Below are positions 7,040-16,846 of a stretch of 64,000 nucleotides of DNA, piece by piece. Position numbers and translations under genes: made by a program. The stretch covers positions 1 through 64,000 of the forward strand of contig JAFZIN010000029.1 of NCBI GenBank assembly GCA_017554305.1. The letters are read 5' to 3'. The notes under the pieces are model-generated. The model saw only the letters and a program-made list of their open reading frames with translations. It made no database searches and had not been told where the DNA came from. The stretch is from Bacteroidales bacterium (lineage in GTDB: Bacteria > Bacteroidota > Bacteroidia > Bacteroidales > UBA932). How positions within the stretch are numbered: the stretch's first letter is position 1; each line of letters starts with the position of its first letter.

Positions 7040-9097
7040 ATGGAAAAGTTTATTGTTTCTGCAAGAAAATACCGCCCCGCAACGTTTGGGACCCTTATAG
7101 GACAAGACAGTATAGCAACCACTCTCAAGAACTCAATAAAGAGAGGACAACTTGCTCATGCATACCTCTTTTGCGGTCCTAGGGGCGTTGGTAAAACCAC
7201 TACTGCCAGAATATTTGCAAAGATTATAAACTGCATGAACCCGGGTGAGGATATGGAGCCTTGCGGAGAGTGCGAATCTTGCAAATCTTTCCAGGAAGGA
7301 CGCTCATACTGCATCCATGAGCTGGATGCCGCCTCCAACAACTCAGTAGATGATATCCGTGCTCTTACAGAGAAGGTTATGATACCTCCTCAGATTGGAA
7401 AGTACGGCGTTTACATTATAGATGAGGTACACATGCTCTCAACCTCCGCATTCAACGCCTTCCTTAAGACGCTGGAGGAGCCGCCGGCACATGCAATATT
7501 CATTCTTGCAACCACAGAGAAACATAAGATAATTCCAACAATATTAAGCCGTTGCCAGGTTTATGATTTTAACAGAATATCCATTCCGGATATTGTTAAA
7601 AATCTGAAGATGATAGCAGGCAAAGAGCAGGTTCAGATAGATGATTCCTCTTTGCACGTCATTGCCCAGAAGGCAGACGGAGCAATGAGAGACGCCCTAA
7701 CTCTCTTTGACCAGGTTGTTGCATTCTGCGGAAACACAGTAGATTACAACTCAGTTATAAAGAACCTCAACGTTCTGGATTATGACTACTATTTCAGACT
7801 CATAGATAACTCACTGAGCGGCAACTTTGCAGAGTCTCTGGTTCTCTTTGATGATGTGCTATCCAAAGGATTCAACGCACTCTACTTTGTTGGGGGATTG
7901 GGAAATCATCTGCGTAACCTGCTCATTTGCAAGGAGACGGCATCCAGCAAACTGCTGGAAGTTTCTCCGGAGTTAGAACAGCGTTACAAGGATCAGGCAC
8001 AGAGAGCGCCTCTCAAATTCCTCTTCCGCGCTCTTTCCGCAACGGAGAAGTGTGAGAGTGATTATGCCCGCAGTAACAACCAGCGTCTGCTTGTTGAATT
8101 TATGCTGGTCCGCATAAGCCAAATTATTGAGCAGCCGGCAGTTGCAGCACCACAGCCGCAACCCGTTGCCCAGCCGCGTCCGGCACCGCAACCACAGCCG
8201 CAACCGGTAGCAAGGCCTCAGGCTGCCCCGGCACCACAGGCCGCTCCTGCATCACAGCCTGTTGCCAAGCCGGAACCTCAGCCGGAACCAGTGAAGGTTG
8301 AAGAGCCCGTGCAAACCCCTACTCCGGAGCCTGTTGCAGAGAAACCAGTTGAGGAGCCTAAGGTGGAAGTTATTGAGGAGAAAAAGGAAGAACCTAAAGT
8401 TGAGGCAGTTGCAGAGAAAACTGCAGAAGCTCCTAAGGCTGAAGAGCCTGCATTGTTTGCAGAGCCGGAACCTCAAAAACCGGAAGTCAAGCCAGAGCCT
8501 GTAAAGGCCTCAGAACCAGAGCCTACTCCAGCAGTTGAACCACAGCCTGCGGTTGAACCAACGCCTGCCCCTGAACCAACGCCTGCAGCTGAGCCTGCCA
8601 CAGATCCGGCCCCTTCACCTAAACCGCAGTTCAGCAGCGGCCTCTCAATCAACGGCCTGCTGAGCAAAAAAGAGGAGGAGAAGAAGCCTCTGGACTTTAT
8701 GGGCGCATCTACGCAGAAGCCTGTTACTCAGCAGGATGTAGACGGCGCCTGGGAGAAGATGATTCAGTTCTATGAGGGCAAAACACCTCGTCTGCCTCGC
8801 TTTATTGCGGCGCTCAGAGGAACTCAGCCTCAGCTGGAAGAGGATAACGTTACTATTGATTTCTTTGTAAGTAACTCAAGCCAAAAGAGTTGGATGGAGC
8901 AGCAGGCGGGAGCCCAGATGGGTGCTTTCCTGCGCAAGGCTCTGCAGAATGACAAAGTCCGTCTGGCTGTTAAGATAAAGAGCAAAGATGATATAATAAA
9001 GAAGATGTATATGCCTCAGGATAAGGAGAATTACCTTGATCAGACAAACCCTCAGTTTGCCTCCTTTAAGAAAGATTTGGGGCTGGAACTTAAATAA
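7040..9097 (+). CDS. dnaX: DNA polymerase III subunit gamma/tau
   Basis: 685 residues from the ATG at 7040. The clamp-loader ATPase core is complete: Walker [10 protein letters not shown] at 46-54, a zinc module with Cys65, Cys75, Cys78 and Cys81, Walker B region DEVH at 128-131 and sensor SRC at 170-172. Domain III follows to about residue 370. Residues about 370-540 are a low-complexity Pro/Ala/Gln then Pro/Glu/Val/Lys linker, and the last 130 residues form a separate C-terminal domain, as in tau. It loads the sliding clamp and, through tau, joins the polymerase core to the helicase. lptB begins 8 nt after the stop and is probably cotranscribed. No programmed frameshift in a usable phase is evident. 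Confidence 0.93.
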   Translation: MEKFIVSARKYRPATFGTLIGQDSIATTLKNSIKRGQLAHAYLFCGPRGVGKTTTARIFAKIINCMNPGEDMEPCGECESCKSFQEGRSYCIHELDAASNNSVDDIRALTEKVMIPPQIGKYGVYIIDEVHMLSTSAFNAFLKTLEEPPAHAIFILATTEKHKIIPTILSRCQVYDFNRISIPDIVKNLKMIAGKEQVQIDDSSLHVIAQKADGAMRDALTLFDQVVAFCGNTVDYNSVIKNLNVLDYDYYFRLIDNSLSGNFAESLVLFDDVLSKGFNALYFVGGLGNHLRNLLICKETASSKLLEVSPELEQRYKDQAQRAPLKFLFRALSATEKCESDYARSNNQRLLVEFMLVRISQIIEQPAVAAPQPQPVAQPRPAPQPQPQPVARPQAAPAPQAAPASQPVAKPEPQPEPVKVEEPVQTPTPEPVAEKPVEEPKVEVIEEKKEEPKVEAVAEKTAEAPKAEEPALFAEPEPQKPEVKPEPVKASEPEPTPAVEPQPAVEPTPAPEPTPAAEPATDPAPSPKPQFSSGLSINGLLSKKEEEKKPLDFMGASTQKPVTQQDVDGAWEKMIQFYEGKTPRLPRFIAALRGTQPQLEEDNVTIDFFVSNSSQKSWMEQQAGAQMGAFLRKALQNDKVRLAVKIKSKDDIIKKMYMPQDKENYLDQTNPQFASFKKDLGLELK

Positions 9098-9105
9098 GAT
9101 TCACT

Positions 9106-9858
9106 ATGCGTTTACGTTGCGAACATCTTGTAAAAAAATATGGTGTGAGAACCGTTGTAAACGATGTCTCATACGATGTGGAGCAGGGAGAGATTGTGGG
9201 ACTTCTGGGTCCTAATGGAGCGGGCAAAACCACTAGTTTCTATATGGTTACGGGACTCGTTAAGCCTAACGGCGGAAAGATTTTTCTGGATGACGAGGAG
9301 ATAACCACCCTTCCTATGTATATGCGTGCGCAGAAAGGGTTGGGTTACCTTGCCCAGGAGGCTTCCGTTTTCCGTAAACTCTCTGTGGAAGACAACCTTA
9401 ACGCCGTTATGGAACTCTCAGATATATCCGCGGCACAGCGTAAGGAGAGGCTGGAAGAGTTGATAGAAGAGTTTACCCTTCAGAAAGTTAGAAAGAGTTA
9501 TGGTATTCAGCTATCGGGAGGAGAAAGAAGAAGATGCGAGATTGCACGTGCGCTTGCCATAAACCCTAAGTTCATACTTCTGGACGAGCCGTTTGCGGGT
9601 GTGGATCCTATTGCAGTTGAAGATATTCAGCACATTATTGCAAAACTGAAGAAGAAGAACATTGGTATAATTATTACGGACCACAACGTTCACGAGACCC
9701 TGGCCATTACAGACCGCGCCTATATGCTTTTTGAGGGAAAAATCCTCTATAAAGGCACCCCGGAGGAGCTGGCGGCAAACGAGGATGTACGTAAGAAGTA
9801 CCTGGGAACCAACTTTGACCTCCGCAAGGCCAAGCTTTCTGTAAGGGAAGACGAGTAA
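9106..9858 (+). CDS. lptB: LPS export ABC transporter ATP-binding protein
   Basis: 250 residues, normal length. Walker A GPNGAGKT at 35-42, ABC signature LSGGE at 136-140, Walker B ILLDEP at 157-162 (Asp160, Glu161) and H-loop ITDHNVHE. The text around [17 protein letters not shown] and [13 protein letters not shown] is characteristic of LptB rather than other ABC ATPases. It powers extraction of LPS from the inner membrane through LptFGC, encoded elsewhere. It is 8 nt after dnaX; a hairpin terminator at 9932 follows. Confidence 0.93.
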   Translation: MRLRCEHLVKKYGVRTVVNDVSYDVEQGEIVGLLGPNGAGKTTSFYMVTGLVKPNGGKIFLDDEEITTLPMYMRAQKGLGYLAQEASVFRKLSVEDNLNAVMELSDISAAQRKERLEELIEEFTLQKVRKSYGIQLSGGERRRCEIARALAINPKFILLDEPFAGVDPIAVEDIQHIIAKLKKKNIGIIITDHNVHETLAITDRAYMLFEGKILYKGTPEELAANEDVRKKYLGTNFDLRKAKLSVREDE

Positions 9859-9931
9859 ACCGGCCCTAAAACCGCCTCTAGCGCACTTCAAATTGCGTTT
9901 ATAATCATTTAAATCATACACATTTAGGTTA

Positions 9932-9963
9932 AGGCCCTAACTTTTGCACAAAGTTGGGGCTTT
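9932..9963 (+). terminator. Rho-independent terminator after dnaX-lptB
   Basis: AAGGCCCTAACTTT and AAAGTTGGGGCTTT form a 14-bp imperfect stem around a 4-nt loop (TGCA or similar). It lies 73 nt after the lptB stop and before the MraZ operator. Confidence 0.65.
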
Positions 9964-9990
9964 AATTGTTGATAACTTTTTTAATATAAA

Positions 9991-10020
9991 GTGGAATGAA
10001 GTGGGAAAAAGTGGGAAAAG
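9991..10020 (+). promoter_or_regulatory. MraZ operator: three 10-bp direct repeats
   Basis: GTGGAATGAA, GTGGGAAAAA and GTGGGAAAAG follow one another with an exact 10-bp period. MraZ in other bacteria binds GTGGG-type repeats of this period upstream of its own gene. The repeats overlap the region where the -33 element of the box at 10027 would lie, which fits autorepression of the whole division and cell-wall cluster. Confidence 0.8.
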
Positions 10021-10026
10021 AATTCC

Positions 10027-10034
10027 TAATTTTG
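10027..10034 (+). promoter_or_regulatory. Predicted -7 element (TAATTTTG) of the division/cell-wall cluster
   Basis: TAATTTTG fits TAnnTTTG and lies 31 nt before the mraZ ATG, directly after the MraZ repeats. No consensus TTTG is found 19 nt upstream, where the operator lies. Confidence 0.5.
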
Positions 10035-10065
10035 TTGCGGGTAAGACCCCTATAGGCAATTCAAA

Positions 10066-10530
10066 ATGGTAAAGTTTATTGGAACATACGAGGCTAAGCT
10101 TGACGATAAGGGCAGAGTTGTTGTACCTGCTGCTTATAAGTCTTTGGTTAGTAAGTATTTGGGCGTTGAGCCGGGCGGCGAGGTTTCCTTTGTCATCAAA
10201 AAGGACATCTACGCCAACTGTCTCAATATGTTCACCTACCAGCAGTGGGACCAGGAGAGTGAGCAGATTAGAAGCCGTCTGAATCTTTTCCGCAGAAAGG
10301 ATCAGGACTGGTACAGAGAGTATATGATGGACCGCGCTATGGTGACGTTAGACCAGAAGGTTGGAAGAATTATCATTCCAAAGAGTCTGCTGGAGAGGAT
10401 TGGCGTGAAGAAAGACATTGTATTCTTTGGAAATGATTTTAAGATTGAGATCTGGGCTAAGGAGAATTACGGAAAGAACAGGATTAACGAAACTGATTTT
10501 GAATCGCTTACAGAAGAACTCCTTGGATAG
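10066..10530 (+). CDS. mraZ: Transcriptional regulator MraZ
   Basis: 154 residues with two SpoVT/AbrB-like beta modules. The first is MVKFIGTYEAKLDDKGRVVV, the second DQKVGRIIIPKSLLERIGV, each with the DKGR-like turn. MraZ forms a ring that binds the repeats at 9991-10020. It is the first gene of the cluster, and rsmH starts 7 nt after its stop. Confidence 0.93.
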   Translation: MVKFIGTYEAKLDDKGRVVVPAAYKSLVSKYLGVEPGGEVSFVIKKDIYANCLNMFTYQQWDQESEQIRSRLNLFRRKDQDWYREYMMDRAMVTLDQKVGRIIIPKSLLERIGVKKDIVFFGNDFKIEIWAKENYGKNRINETDFESLTEELLG

Positions 10531-10537
10531 CTGAAAA

Positions 10538-11413
10538 ATGTATCACAAACCCGTGTTGTTGGAGCAGAGCGTAGATGCCCTCTGCATTGAGGAAAAAAAG
10601 GATGGTGTCTTCATTGACGCCACTCTGGGAGGGGGAGGCCACACAAGGGAAATACTTGATAGATTGGGAAGTAACGGCACTCTTCTGGTCTTTGACCAGG
10701 ATGAGGATGCCATTGAAAATGCTCCTGATGACAAAAGGGTCATTGCCGTAAGGAGCAATTTCAGGTTCATTGAAAACTTTGTCAAATACCATAAGATTGA
10801 GGGGGTTGACGGAATAATTGCAGACCTCGGAGTTTCATCCCACCAGTTTGACACTGCAGAGAGAGGCTTCTCCTACAGATTTGATTCTCAGCTGGATATG
10901 AGGATGAACCAGAAGCAGAAACTGAGTGCCCGTGAACTTATTGCAGAGAGCAGCCTGGATGATCTTACAAGAATCTTCAGAGAGTACGGAGAGTTGGACA
11001 ATGCCCGCAAGGTGGCTACCCTTATTTGCCGGCAGAGGGAGAGCGGTGAGCCAATCATCACAACATCAGACCTTAAGAGAGTGTTGGAAAAACTCTACAA
11101 TCAGCAGACAGAGAGAAAGTTTTTGGGCAAGGTATTCCAAGCGCTTAGAATTGAGGTAAATAAAGAGATGAGAGCGCTGGAAGATCTGCTCTGCGGCGCA
11201 AAGGCAGTACTGAAAAACGGCGGCAGACTCTCTGTAATCACCTATCACTCACTGGAAGACAGGATTGTAAAGAATTTCCTCCGCGATAGTAAAGCAGAGG
11301 GCTCTTTCTCTCTTGTAAACAAGAAACCTATTCTCCCTACAGAGGAGGAGATGGCCGCAAACGGACGCAGCCGTTCAGCTAAATTGAGAGTTGCGGAGCG
11401 CGTAAGGGAGTGA
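10538..11413 (+). CDS. rsmH: 16S rRNA (cytosine(1402)-N4)-methyltransferase
   Basis: 291 residues. The N-terminus MYHKPVLLEQSVDAL and the SAM-binding loop DATLGGGGHTREIL are diagnostic, followed by IADLGVSSHQFDTAERGFSY and, near the end, ITYHSLEDRIVKNF. It methylates C1402 in the ribosomal decoding centre. It sits in its standard place between mraZ and ftsL. Confidence 0.95.
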   Translation: MYHKPVLLEQSVDALCIEEKKDGVFIDATLGGGGHTREILDRLGSNGTLLVFDQDEDAIENAPDDKRVIAVRSNFRFIENFVKYHKIEGVDGIIADLGVSSHQFDTAERGFSYRFDSQLDMRMNQKQKLSARELIAESSLDDLTRIFREYGELDNARKVATLICRQRESGEPIITTSDLKRVLEKLYNQQTERKFLGKVFQALRIEVNKEMRALEDLLCGAKAVLKNGGRLSVITYHSLEDRIVKNFLRDSKAEGSFSLVNKKPILPTEEEMAANGRSRSAKLRVAERVRE

Positions 11414-11492
11414 AGTTATAGAGGTTGAAAGGTCAAGTGGTAAGAGACAGGGTTTAGTGATATATCTATCGGGGAAGAAGAGAAGTGTAAAG

Positions 11493-11834
11493 ATGGCAAA
11501 CAAGTTTAACATCAGAAGAGATCTATTGGGCGGACAGTTCCTTTCAAGCAAGCAGCTGGCCGGCCAGTGGTTTTTTATTATCTACATTTTCTTCCTGATT
11601 TTCCTGTATATCACTATAAATCTGGCTGTTATAAAGACACACAAAGACACAAGCAGAGTTCAGAGAGAGCTCAAAAATCTTAAGGCGGATTATACCAGCA
11701 AGGAGGCAAAACTGCAGGCACAGAGCAGCCGCGGACAAATTAAACTGCGTTTGCAGGAGAGCGGTTCAACATTAAAGGACCCTACCGCTCCGGCATACAG
11801 AGTTAAACGAATGGAGAGCAAGGAGGATATCTGA
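11493..11834 (+). CDS. ftsL: FtsL-like division protein
   Basis: 113 residues from the ATG at 11493; an upstream in-frame ATG at 11457 would add 12 residues, and the shorter form begins MANKFNIRRDLLGG. One membrane segment (about residues 26-47, FFIIYIFFLIFLYITINLAV) is followed by a basic coiled-coil region rich in Lys, Arg and Glu, the bitopic FtsL layout. Sequence similarity to FtsL is weak, so the call depends on topology and position between rsmH and ftsI. It would form the FtsQLB complex. The stop overlaps the ftsI start by 1 nt, and a strong AAGGAGGAT site for ftsI lies inside its end. Confidence 0.75.
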   Translation: MANKFNIRRDLLGGQFLSSKQLAGQWFFIIYIFFLIFLYITINLAVIKTHKDTSRVQRELKNLKADYTSKEAKLQAQSSRGQIKLRLQESGSTLKDPTAPAYRVKRMESKEDI

Positions 11835-14002
11835 TGGAGAAACATGAACTCATATTCAAGCGTTCGGCCAAGGTATTTCAGTTCCTGCTGCTGATTCTCT
11901 TCCTTGTGATTGCCAGAATTATTGTGGTACAGTACTTTAAGAAGGACATTAAGAGCGGAGACAAGATTGCTTACCGTACACTTGAGATTCCTTCAATTAG
12001 GGGAGACATACTTGCAAAGGACGGCCGTCTGCTGGCCAGCAGCGTTCCTTACTACAAGATTAAGATGGACTGCACGGTGCAGGAGAAGGATACCTTCAAC
12101 AAATACATAGACGGTCTTGCCGCCTCACTTGCAGAGTTTTACAAAGACAAGACAGCGGCTCAGTACAAGCAGATGATTGTGGAGGCAAGCCAGAAGGGAA
12201 AGAGATATCTGACCATTAACAACCGCCTGCTGGACTACTCTGAACTTGCTCAGGTTAAGACTTTTCCGCTCTTTAACAAGGGCGCCAACAGAGGCGGAAT
12301 CATTGTGGAGGAGGAGTCAAAGAGAAAGTATCCGTACGGCAGAACTGCCTACAGAACAATAGGTTTCATTAACTCTCTGGGTGTTGGAACCGGTATTGAG
12401 GGAAGCTGTGACTACTACCTTAAGGGAACTCCGGGCAGGCAGATGTACCAGAAGATGAGCGGCGGAGAGTGGGTTCCAATCAACTCAGACCAGAACTTTG
12501 CACCTAAAGACGGTTACACCATTAGAACCACCATAGACATTGATTTACAGGAAGCTGTGGAGGATGCACTTAAGGAGCAGCTCTCAAAGGGAATCAACGT
12601 GGCGGGTGCAACAGCGGTGGTTATGGAGAGAAAGACGGGAGCAATACGGGCAATCTCCAATTTAAAGAATGACGGCAAGGGAGGTTATGATGAGTCTCTG
12701 AACTATGCTGTAGGTCAGGCAACTGAGCCGGGTTCCGTTCTTAAGTTGGTTACGCTGGTGGCGGTTTTGGAAGACGGAGTTGAGACACTGAGTTCTATGG
12801 TAGACGGAGGCAACGGCCAGTGGACCTATATGAACCAGAAAGTTACAGACAGCCACGCCGTTGGAATGCAGACAGTTAAGGGAGCCTTTGCTCACTCCTC
12901 CAACGTCTGCTTTGCAAAGATTGTAACACGCAACTATGCACAAGACCCTAAGAAGTTTGTGAACAGAGTGCAGAATATGAAGTTGGGAGAGAGATTCCAT
13001 TTGGATATTCAGGGAGAGGGAACCGCGGTGATTCACTCACCGGATGAGTCAATTTGGACTCCGGGACTTTTAGCCTCAATGGGATTCGGATACGGAATGC
13101 TTATAACCCCTCTTCATACCCTTACCTTCTACAACGCAATTGCCAACAACGGTAAGATGATGAAGCCTTATTTCATAGAGTCTTACGAGAGAGACGGCAA
13201 GGTTGAGAAGCGCTTTAAGCCTCAGGAGATAAGCGGTTCCATCTGCTCAGAAAAGACAGCCAAGATGGCGCAGGAGGCTTTGCGTGCAGTTGTTACAGAC
13301 GGTACTGGGAAGATGATGAACAATGAGCCGTTCCACATAAGCGGCAAAACCGGAACCGCCAGAATTGCCTTTGACGGAGGCGGTTATGAGAGAAACGGAA
13401 TGAGAAGATATCAGGCAACCTTCTGCGGATTCTTCCCATCTGAAGATCCTGAATACACTGTGATTGTAATCCTCTATTCAGGTCAGACGGCGGGAAGTTT
13501 CTACGGAGCAAGCCAGGCGGGCCCTCCGTTCCTCAAAATTGCAAGATTCATCTATGCAAATTCTCCGGAGTGGAACGTGCTGCTTGATGGAAGCCAGAAG
13601 AGCGCAAAGCGTTCAAATCCGCAGATAGCCAAGGGAATGGGCAAAGAGAGCAAAATTGTGATGAGCACTCTTTCCTCCACCAACAGCAAGGATTTGATTG
13701 CTCAGATAGGAAACAGCAGATATGTAAGTTTCCGAACAGATTCCTCCGGAATAAAGGCAGACAGTTTCACAATTGAGAAGGATTCACTTGTGAACGTTGT
13801 TGGAATGGGACTTAAGGATGCTCTCTACATACTTGAGAATCAGGGCTTCAAAGTGGCCTTCAACGGAAGCGGAAGAGTTGTGGAGCAGACCCCTAAAGTA
13901 CACGCAGAGAAGGGAGGAACAATAACTCTCCAACTGAGCAAAAAAGCAGAGATTAAGAAAGAAACGGAACCAGAAACAACTAATAACATCACAGAACAAT
14001 GA
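11834..14002 (+). CDS. ftsI: Penicillin-binding protein (class B transpeptidase) with C-terminal PASTA domain
   Basis: 722 residues. An N-terminal membrane segment (about 14-34) is followed by a PBP dimer domain starting IPSIRGDILAKDGRLLA and by a transpeptidase domain. Active-site motifs are complete: SVLK with Ser301 and Lys304, SSN at 355-357, KTG at 505-507. Residues about 650-700 form one PASTA domain (VVGMGLKDALYILENQGFKV). It cross-links septal peptidoglycan with FtsW. PASTA is frequent in Gram-positive PBPs and also known in Bacteroidota FtsI. It overlaps ftsL by 1 nt and murE by 4 nt (ATGA), so translation is probably coupled. Confidence 0.93.
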   Translation: MEKHELIFKRSAKVFQFLLLILFLVIARIIVVQYFKKDIKSGDKIAYRTLEIPSIRGDILAKDGRLLASSVPYYKIKMDCTVQEKDTFNKYIDGLAASLAEFYKDKTAAQYKQMIVEASQKGKRYLTINNRLLDYSELAQVKTFPLFNKGANRGGIIVEEESKRKYPYGRTAYRTIGFINSLGVGTGIEGSCDYYLKGTPGRQMYQKMSGGEWVPINSDQNFAPKDGYTIRTTIDIDLQEAVEDALKEQLSKGINVAGATAVVMERKTGAIRAISNLKNDGKGGYDESLNYAVGQATEPGSVLKLVTLVAVLEDGVETLSSMVDGGNGQWTYMNQKVTDSHAVGMQTVKGAFAHSSNVCFAKIVTRNYAQDPKKFVNRVQNMKLGERFHLDIQGEGTAVIHSPDESIWTPGLLASMGFGYGMLITPLHTLTFYNAIANNGKMMKPYFIESYERDGKVEKRFKPQEISGSICSEKTAKMAQEALRAVVTDGTGKMMNNEPFHISGKTGTARIAFDGGGYERNGMRRYQATFCGFFPSEDPEYTVIVILYSGQTAGSFYGASQAGPPFLKIARFIYANSPEWNVLLDGSQKSAKRSNPQIAKGMGKESKIVMSTLSSTNSKDLIAQIGNSRYVSFRTDSSGIKADSFTIEKDSLVNVVGMGLKDALYILENQGFKVAFNGSGRVVEQTPKVHAEKGGTITLQLSKKAEIKKETEPETTNNITEQ

Positions 14003-15531
14003 GACTAAGTCAGTTACTAAAGGGTATCAGAATAATACGCGAGTTTCAGGGAAGAGAGGAACTCTCCCCGGACACCGCCATGTTCTCTCTGGTAAACAGC
14101 AATGATGTAAAGAGCATTACGGCAGATTCCAGAAAGTGCACAAGAGGCTCATTGTTCATTGCGGTAAGAGGTGCGGTTGCAGACGGCGGAAAGTACATAA
14201 GAGATGCCATTGAGAGAGGCGCACAATACATTGTGTGTGAGAATATTCCAGAGGACGAGGAGGCGCCTATCAGAAGAGGAGACAGAGACATTGTGGTTTA
14301 CATTGTGGTAAAGAGCAGCCGTGAGGCGGAGGCAATGATTGCAGTAAACAATTTCTGCAATCCTTCTCACCAGCTGAAACTCATAGGAGTTACGGGAACC
14401 AACGGAAAGACCAGCATTGCAACTCTGCTCTACAACACCTTCACCGCTCTGGGACACAAGTGCGGATTAATCTCAACCATAGCAAATTACGTATGCGAGC
14501 AGAAACTCCCAACCATTAACACCACGCCGGGTCCGCTGGAACTCAACAAACTTTTGGACCAGATGGTGGCAAAGGAGTGCGAGTACTGCTTTATGGAGGT
14601 CTCCTCTCACGCCATTGACCAGGAGAGGATTATGGGAGTAAGGTTTGCCGGAGGAATCTTCACAAACTTGACTCACGATCATTTAGATTACCACAAGACC
14701 TTTGAGAACTACCGCAACTGCAAGAAGAAATTCTTTGATTCACTTGATAAAGAAGCCTTTGCGCTTACCAATATAGATGACCGCAACGGAGAGTTTATGG
14801 TTCAGAACTGCAATGCGCAGGTACACACCTACTCCACCCGCAACGTTGCAGATTTTAAGACCAGAATAATTGAGCAGAGCATAGACGGTATGCAGCTCAA
14901 CATAAACGGAACAGAGGTTTGGTGCAACTTCATTGGCGAGTACAACGCAGAGAACCTCACCGCCATTTACGGTGCCTCCATACTATTGGGAGCCCCTCAT
15001 GATGAGGTAGTTAAGATAATGAGTTCACTGCACAGCGTCTCCGGCCGTCTGGAGTATTTCCGCGGAGAAGACAACATAATTGCTGCAGTAGATTACGCTC
15101 ACACTCCGGATGCTCTTGAGAATGTGCTCAAGACTCTGAAGGCGCTCAAACCAAAGGGCGGACTCACCGTGGTATTCGGATGCGGAGGAGACAGAGACCG
15201 CACCAAGCGTCCAGTAATGGGCTCCATAGCAGGTAATTATGCAGACAAGATTTTTGTTACGAGTGACAATCCGCGTACAGAGAACCCTATGGAGATTATA
15301 GAGAACATTAAGGCGGGAATGGATGCAGAGAGCGTACTCAAGGCCAAGTTCATACCAGACCGCATTCAGGCAATTCAGAATGCAGTAATGGGTGCCAAGC
15401 CTGATTCCATAATTCTGGTTGCCGGCAAAGGACATGAAGATTACCAGATAATTGGAACGGAAAAGCACCACATGGATGACAAGGAGACCATTAGAGATGC
15501 CTTCCGCCTGAGAGAACAGAGTAATATGTAA
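13999..15531 (+). CDS. murE: UDP-N-acetylmuramoylalanyl-D-glutamate--2,6-diaminopimelate ligase
   Basis: 510 residues. The ATP site is GVTGTNGKTS (130-139), followed by MEVSSHAIDQERI and LTHDHLDYHKTF of the Mur ligase core. The motif DNPR at 423-426 (SDNPRTENP) is the signature of enzymes that add meso-diaminopimelate, so the peptidoglycan is predicted to be of the mDAP type. Cytoplasmic. The start overlaps ftsI by 4 nt; mraY follows after 24 nt. Confidence 0.94.
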   Translation: MRLSQLLKGIRIIREFQGREELSPDTAMFSLVNSNDVKSITADSRKCTRGSLFIAVRGAVADGGKYIRDAIERGAQYIVCENIPEDEEAPIRRGDRDIVVYIVVKSSREAEAMIAVNNFCNPSHQLKLIGVTGTNGKTSIATLLYNTFTALGHKCGLISTIANYVCEQKLPTINTTPGPLELNKLLDQMVAKECEYCFMEVSSHAIDQERIMGVRFAGGIFTNLTHDHLDYHKTFENYRNCKKKFFDSLDKEAFALTNIDDRNGEFMVQNCNAQVHTYSTRNVADFKTRIIEQSIDGMQLNINGTEVWCNFIGEYNAENLTAIYGASILLGAPHDEVVKIMSSLHSVSGRLEYFRGEDNIIAAVDYAHTPDALENVLKTLKALKPKGGLTVVFGCGGDRDRTKRPVMGSIAGNYADKIFVTSDNPRTENPMEIIENIKAGMDAESVLKAKFIPDRIQAIQNAVMGAKPDSIILVAGKGHEDYQIIGTEKHHMDDKETIRDAFRLREQSNM

Positions 15532-15555
15532 TTAACAGAATAATAGAGAGTTGCT

Positions 15556-16836
15556 ATGATATATCATTTATTCCAATGGTTTGAGAAGATGGGATGGGAT
15601 TTCCCGGGTGCTAACCTTATGAATTACATCTCCTTCAGAAGTGCAGTCTGTATAATACTTGCGCTTGTCAACGTCTTCTGGCTTGGCCCAAAGGTTATAC
15701 GCTGGCTTCAGAAGAAACAGATTGGAGAGGAGATCAGAGATCTGGGTCTGGAGGGTCAGCTTGCCAAGAAGGGCACCCCTACTATGGGCGGACTCATCAT
15801 ACTTGCCTCCATCCTGGTTCCTGTGCTTCTATTCTGCAACCTCACAAGTGTTTACGTGTTGCTTCTTATCTTCACCACGGTTTGCCTTGGTGCTATAGGA
15901 TTCAAAGATGACTCCATAAAAGTCTTTAAGAAGAACAAGGAGGGAATGAAGGAGAAGAGCAAGATATTCGGGCAGCTTGCTGTAGGATTGGTAGTTGGAA
16001 TAACTCTGCTTGCCAGCCCTCAGAACGTTATCCGTCTTTACAGTGAGAACCCTCATTCAGGCGGAAAGAGTGAAGTTGTGCAGGGAGTTGGAGATCAGAA
16101 GGTTATTTACTATCGCGATGTAAAGAGCCGTACCACAACCATTCCTTTCTTAAAGCACAATGAGTTCAAGTATTCCTGGCTGGCTCCGGGAGAAGGTCGT
16201 TTCCGCGATTGGGCAACCAACATCATTTATGTAATCCTCATAACTTTCATAGTGATAGCGGTTTCCAACGGCACCAACCTAACAGACGGAATGGACGGAT
16301 TGGCCAGCGGCACAAGCGCCATAGTGGGAGTGACCATTGCAATACTGGCTTACCTCTCCGGTAACGCCATATTTGCAGACTATCTGAGCATAATGTATAT
16401 CCCTAATACAGGGGAGATTGTGATATTTATGGCAGCCTTTGTGGGCGCGCTCATCGGTTTCCTCTGGTACAACACCTACCCTGCTCAGATATTTATGGGA
16501 GACACCGGTTCTCTGGCAATTGGAGGTATAATTGGCGTTGCGGCAATTATGATTAGAAAGGAACTGATGATTCCTCTTCTCTGCGGAATTTTCTTTATGG
16601 AGAGTTTGAGCGTTCTCATTCAGAGATACTACTTCAAGTATACCAAAAAGAAGACGGGAGAGGGCGTGAGAGTATTCAGAATGAGTCCGTTACACCACCA
16701 CTTCCAGAAGGAGAACCCAGATGCAATTATCCAGTGGCCGCACCACGTAACACCGGAGGCAAAGATTACCGTACACTTCTGGATTGTAACAATAATCCTG
16801 GGAATTTTAACAGTGATAACACTTAAGATAAGATAG
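15556..16836 (+). CDS. mraY: Phospho-N-acetylmuramoyl-pentapeptide transferase
   Basis: 426 residues with about ten membrane segments. Family motifs: KKGTPTMGG, IGFKDDSIKV with the paired aspartates, GTNLTDGMDGLASG, FMGDTGSLAIGG and a basic-His loop MSPLHHHFQ. The insertion SGGKSEVVQGVGDQKVIYYRD between early helices is common in Bacteroidota homologues. It transfers phospho-MurNAc-pentapeptide to undecaprenyl phosphate to make lipid I. Confidence 0.95.
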   Translation: MIYHLFQWFEKMGWDFPGANLMNYISFRSAVCIILALVNVFWLGPKVIRWLQKKQIGEEIRDLGLEGQLAKKGTPTMGGLIILASILVPVLLFCNLTSVYVLLLIFTTVCLGAIGFKDDSIKVFKKNKEGMKEKSKIFGQLAVGLVVGITLLASPQNVIRLYSENPHSGGKSEVVQGVGDQKVIYYRDVKSRTTTIPFLKHNEFKYSWLAPGEGRFRDWATNIIYVILITFIVIAVSNGTNLTDGMDGLASGTSAIVGVTIAILAYLSGNAIFADYLSIMYIPNTGEIVIFMAAFVGALIGFLWYNTYPAQIFMGDTGSLAIGGIIGVAAIMIRKELMIPLLCGIFFMESLSVLIQRYYFKYTKKKTGEGVRVFRMSPLHHHFQKENPDAIIQWPHHVTPEAKITVHFWIVTIILGILTVITLKIR

Positions 16837-16846
16837 TATAACAGAT

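Noticed and set aside
8666-8671. A6 run in dnaX as a programmed frameshift site for a gamma form
   Set aside because: In the reading frame the run is AAA AAA GAG, not the A-AAA-AAG phase needed, and no early stop in the -1 frame or strong downstream stem is evident.
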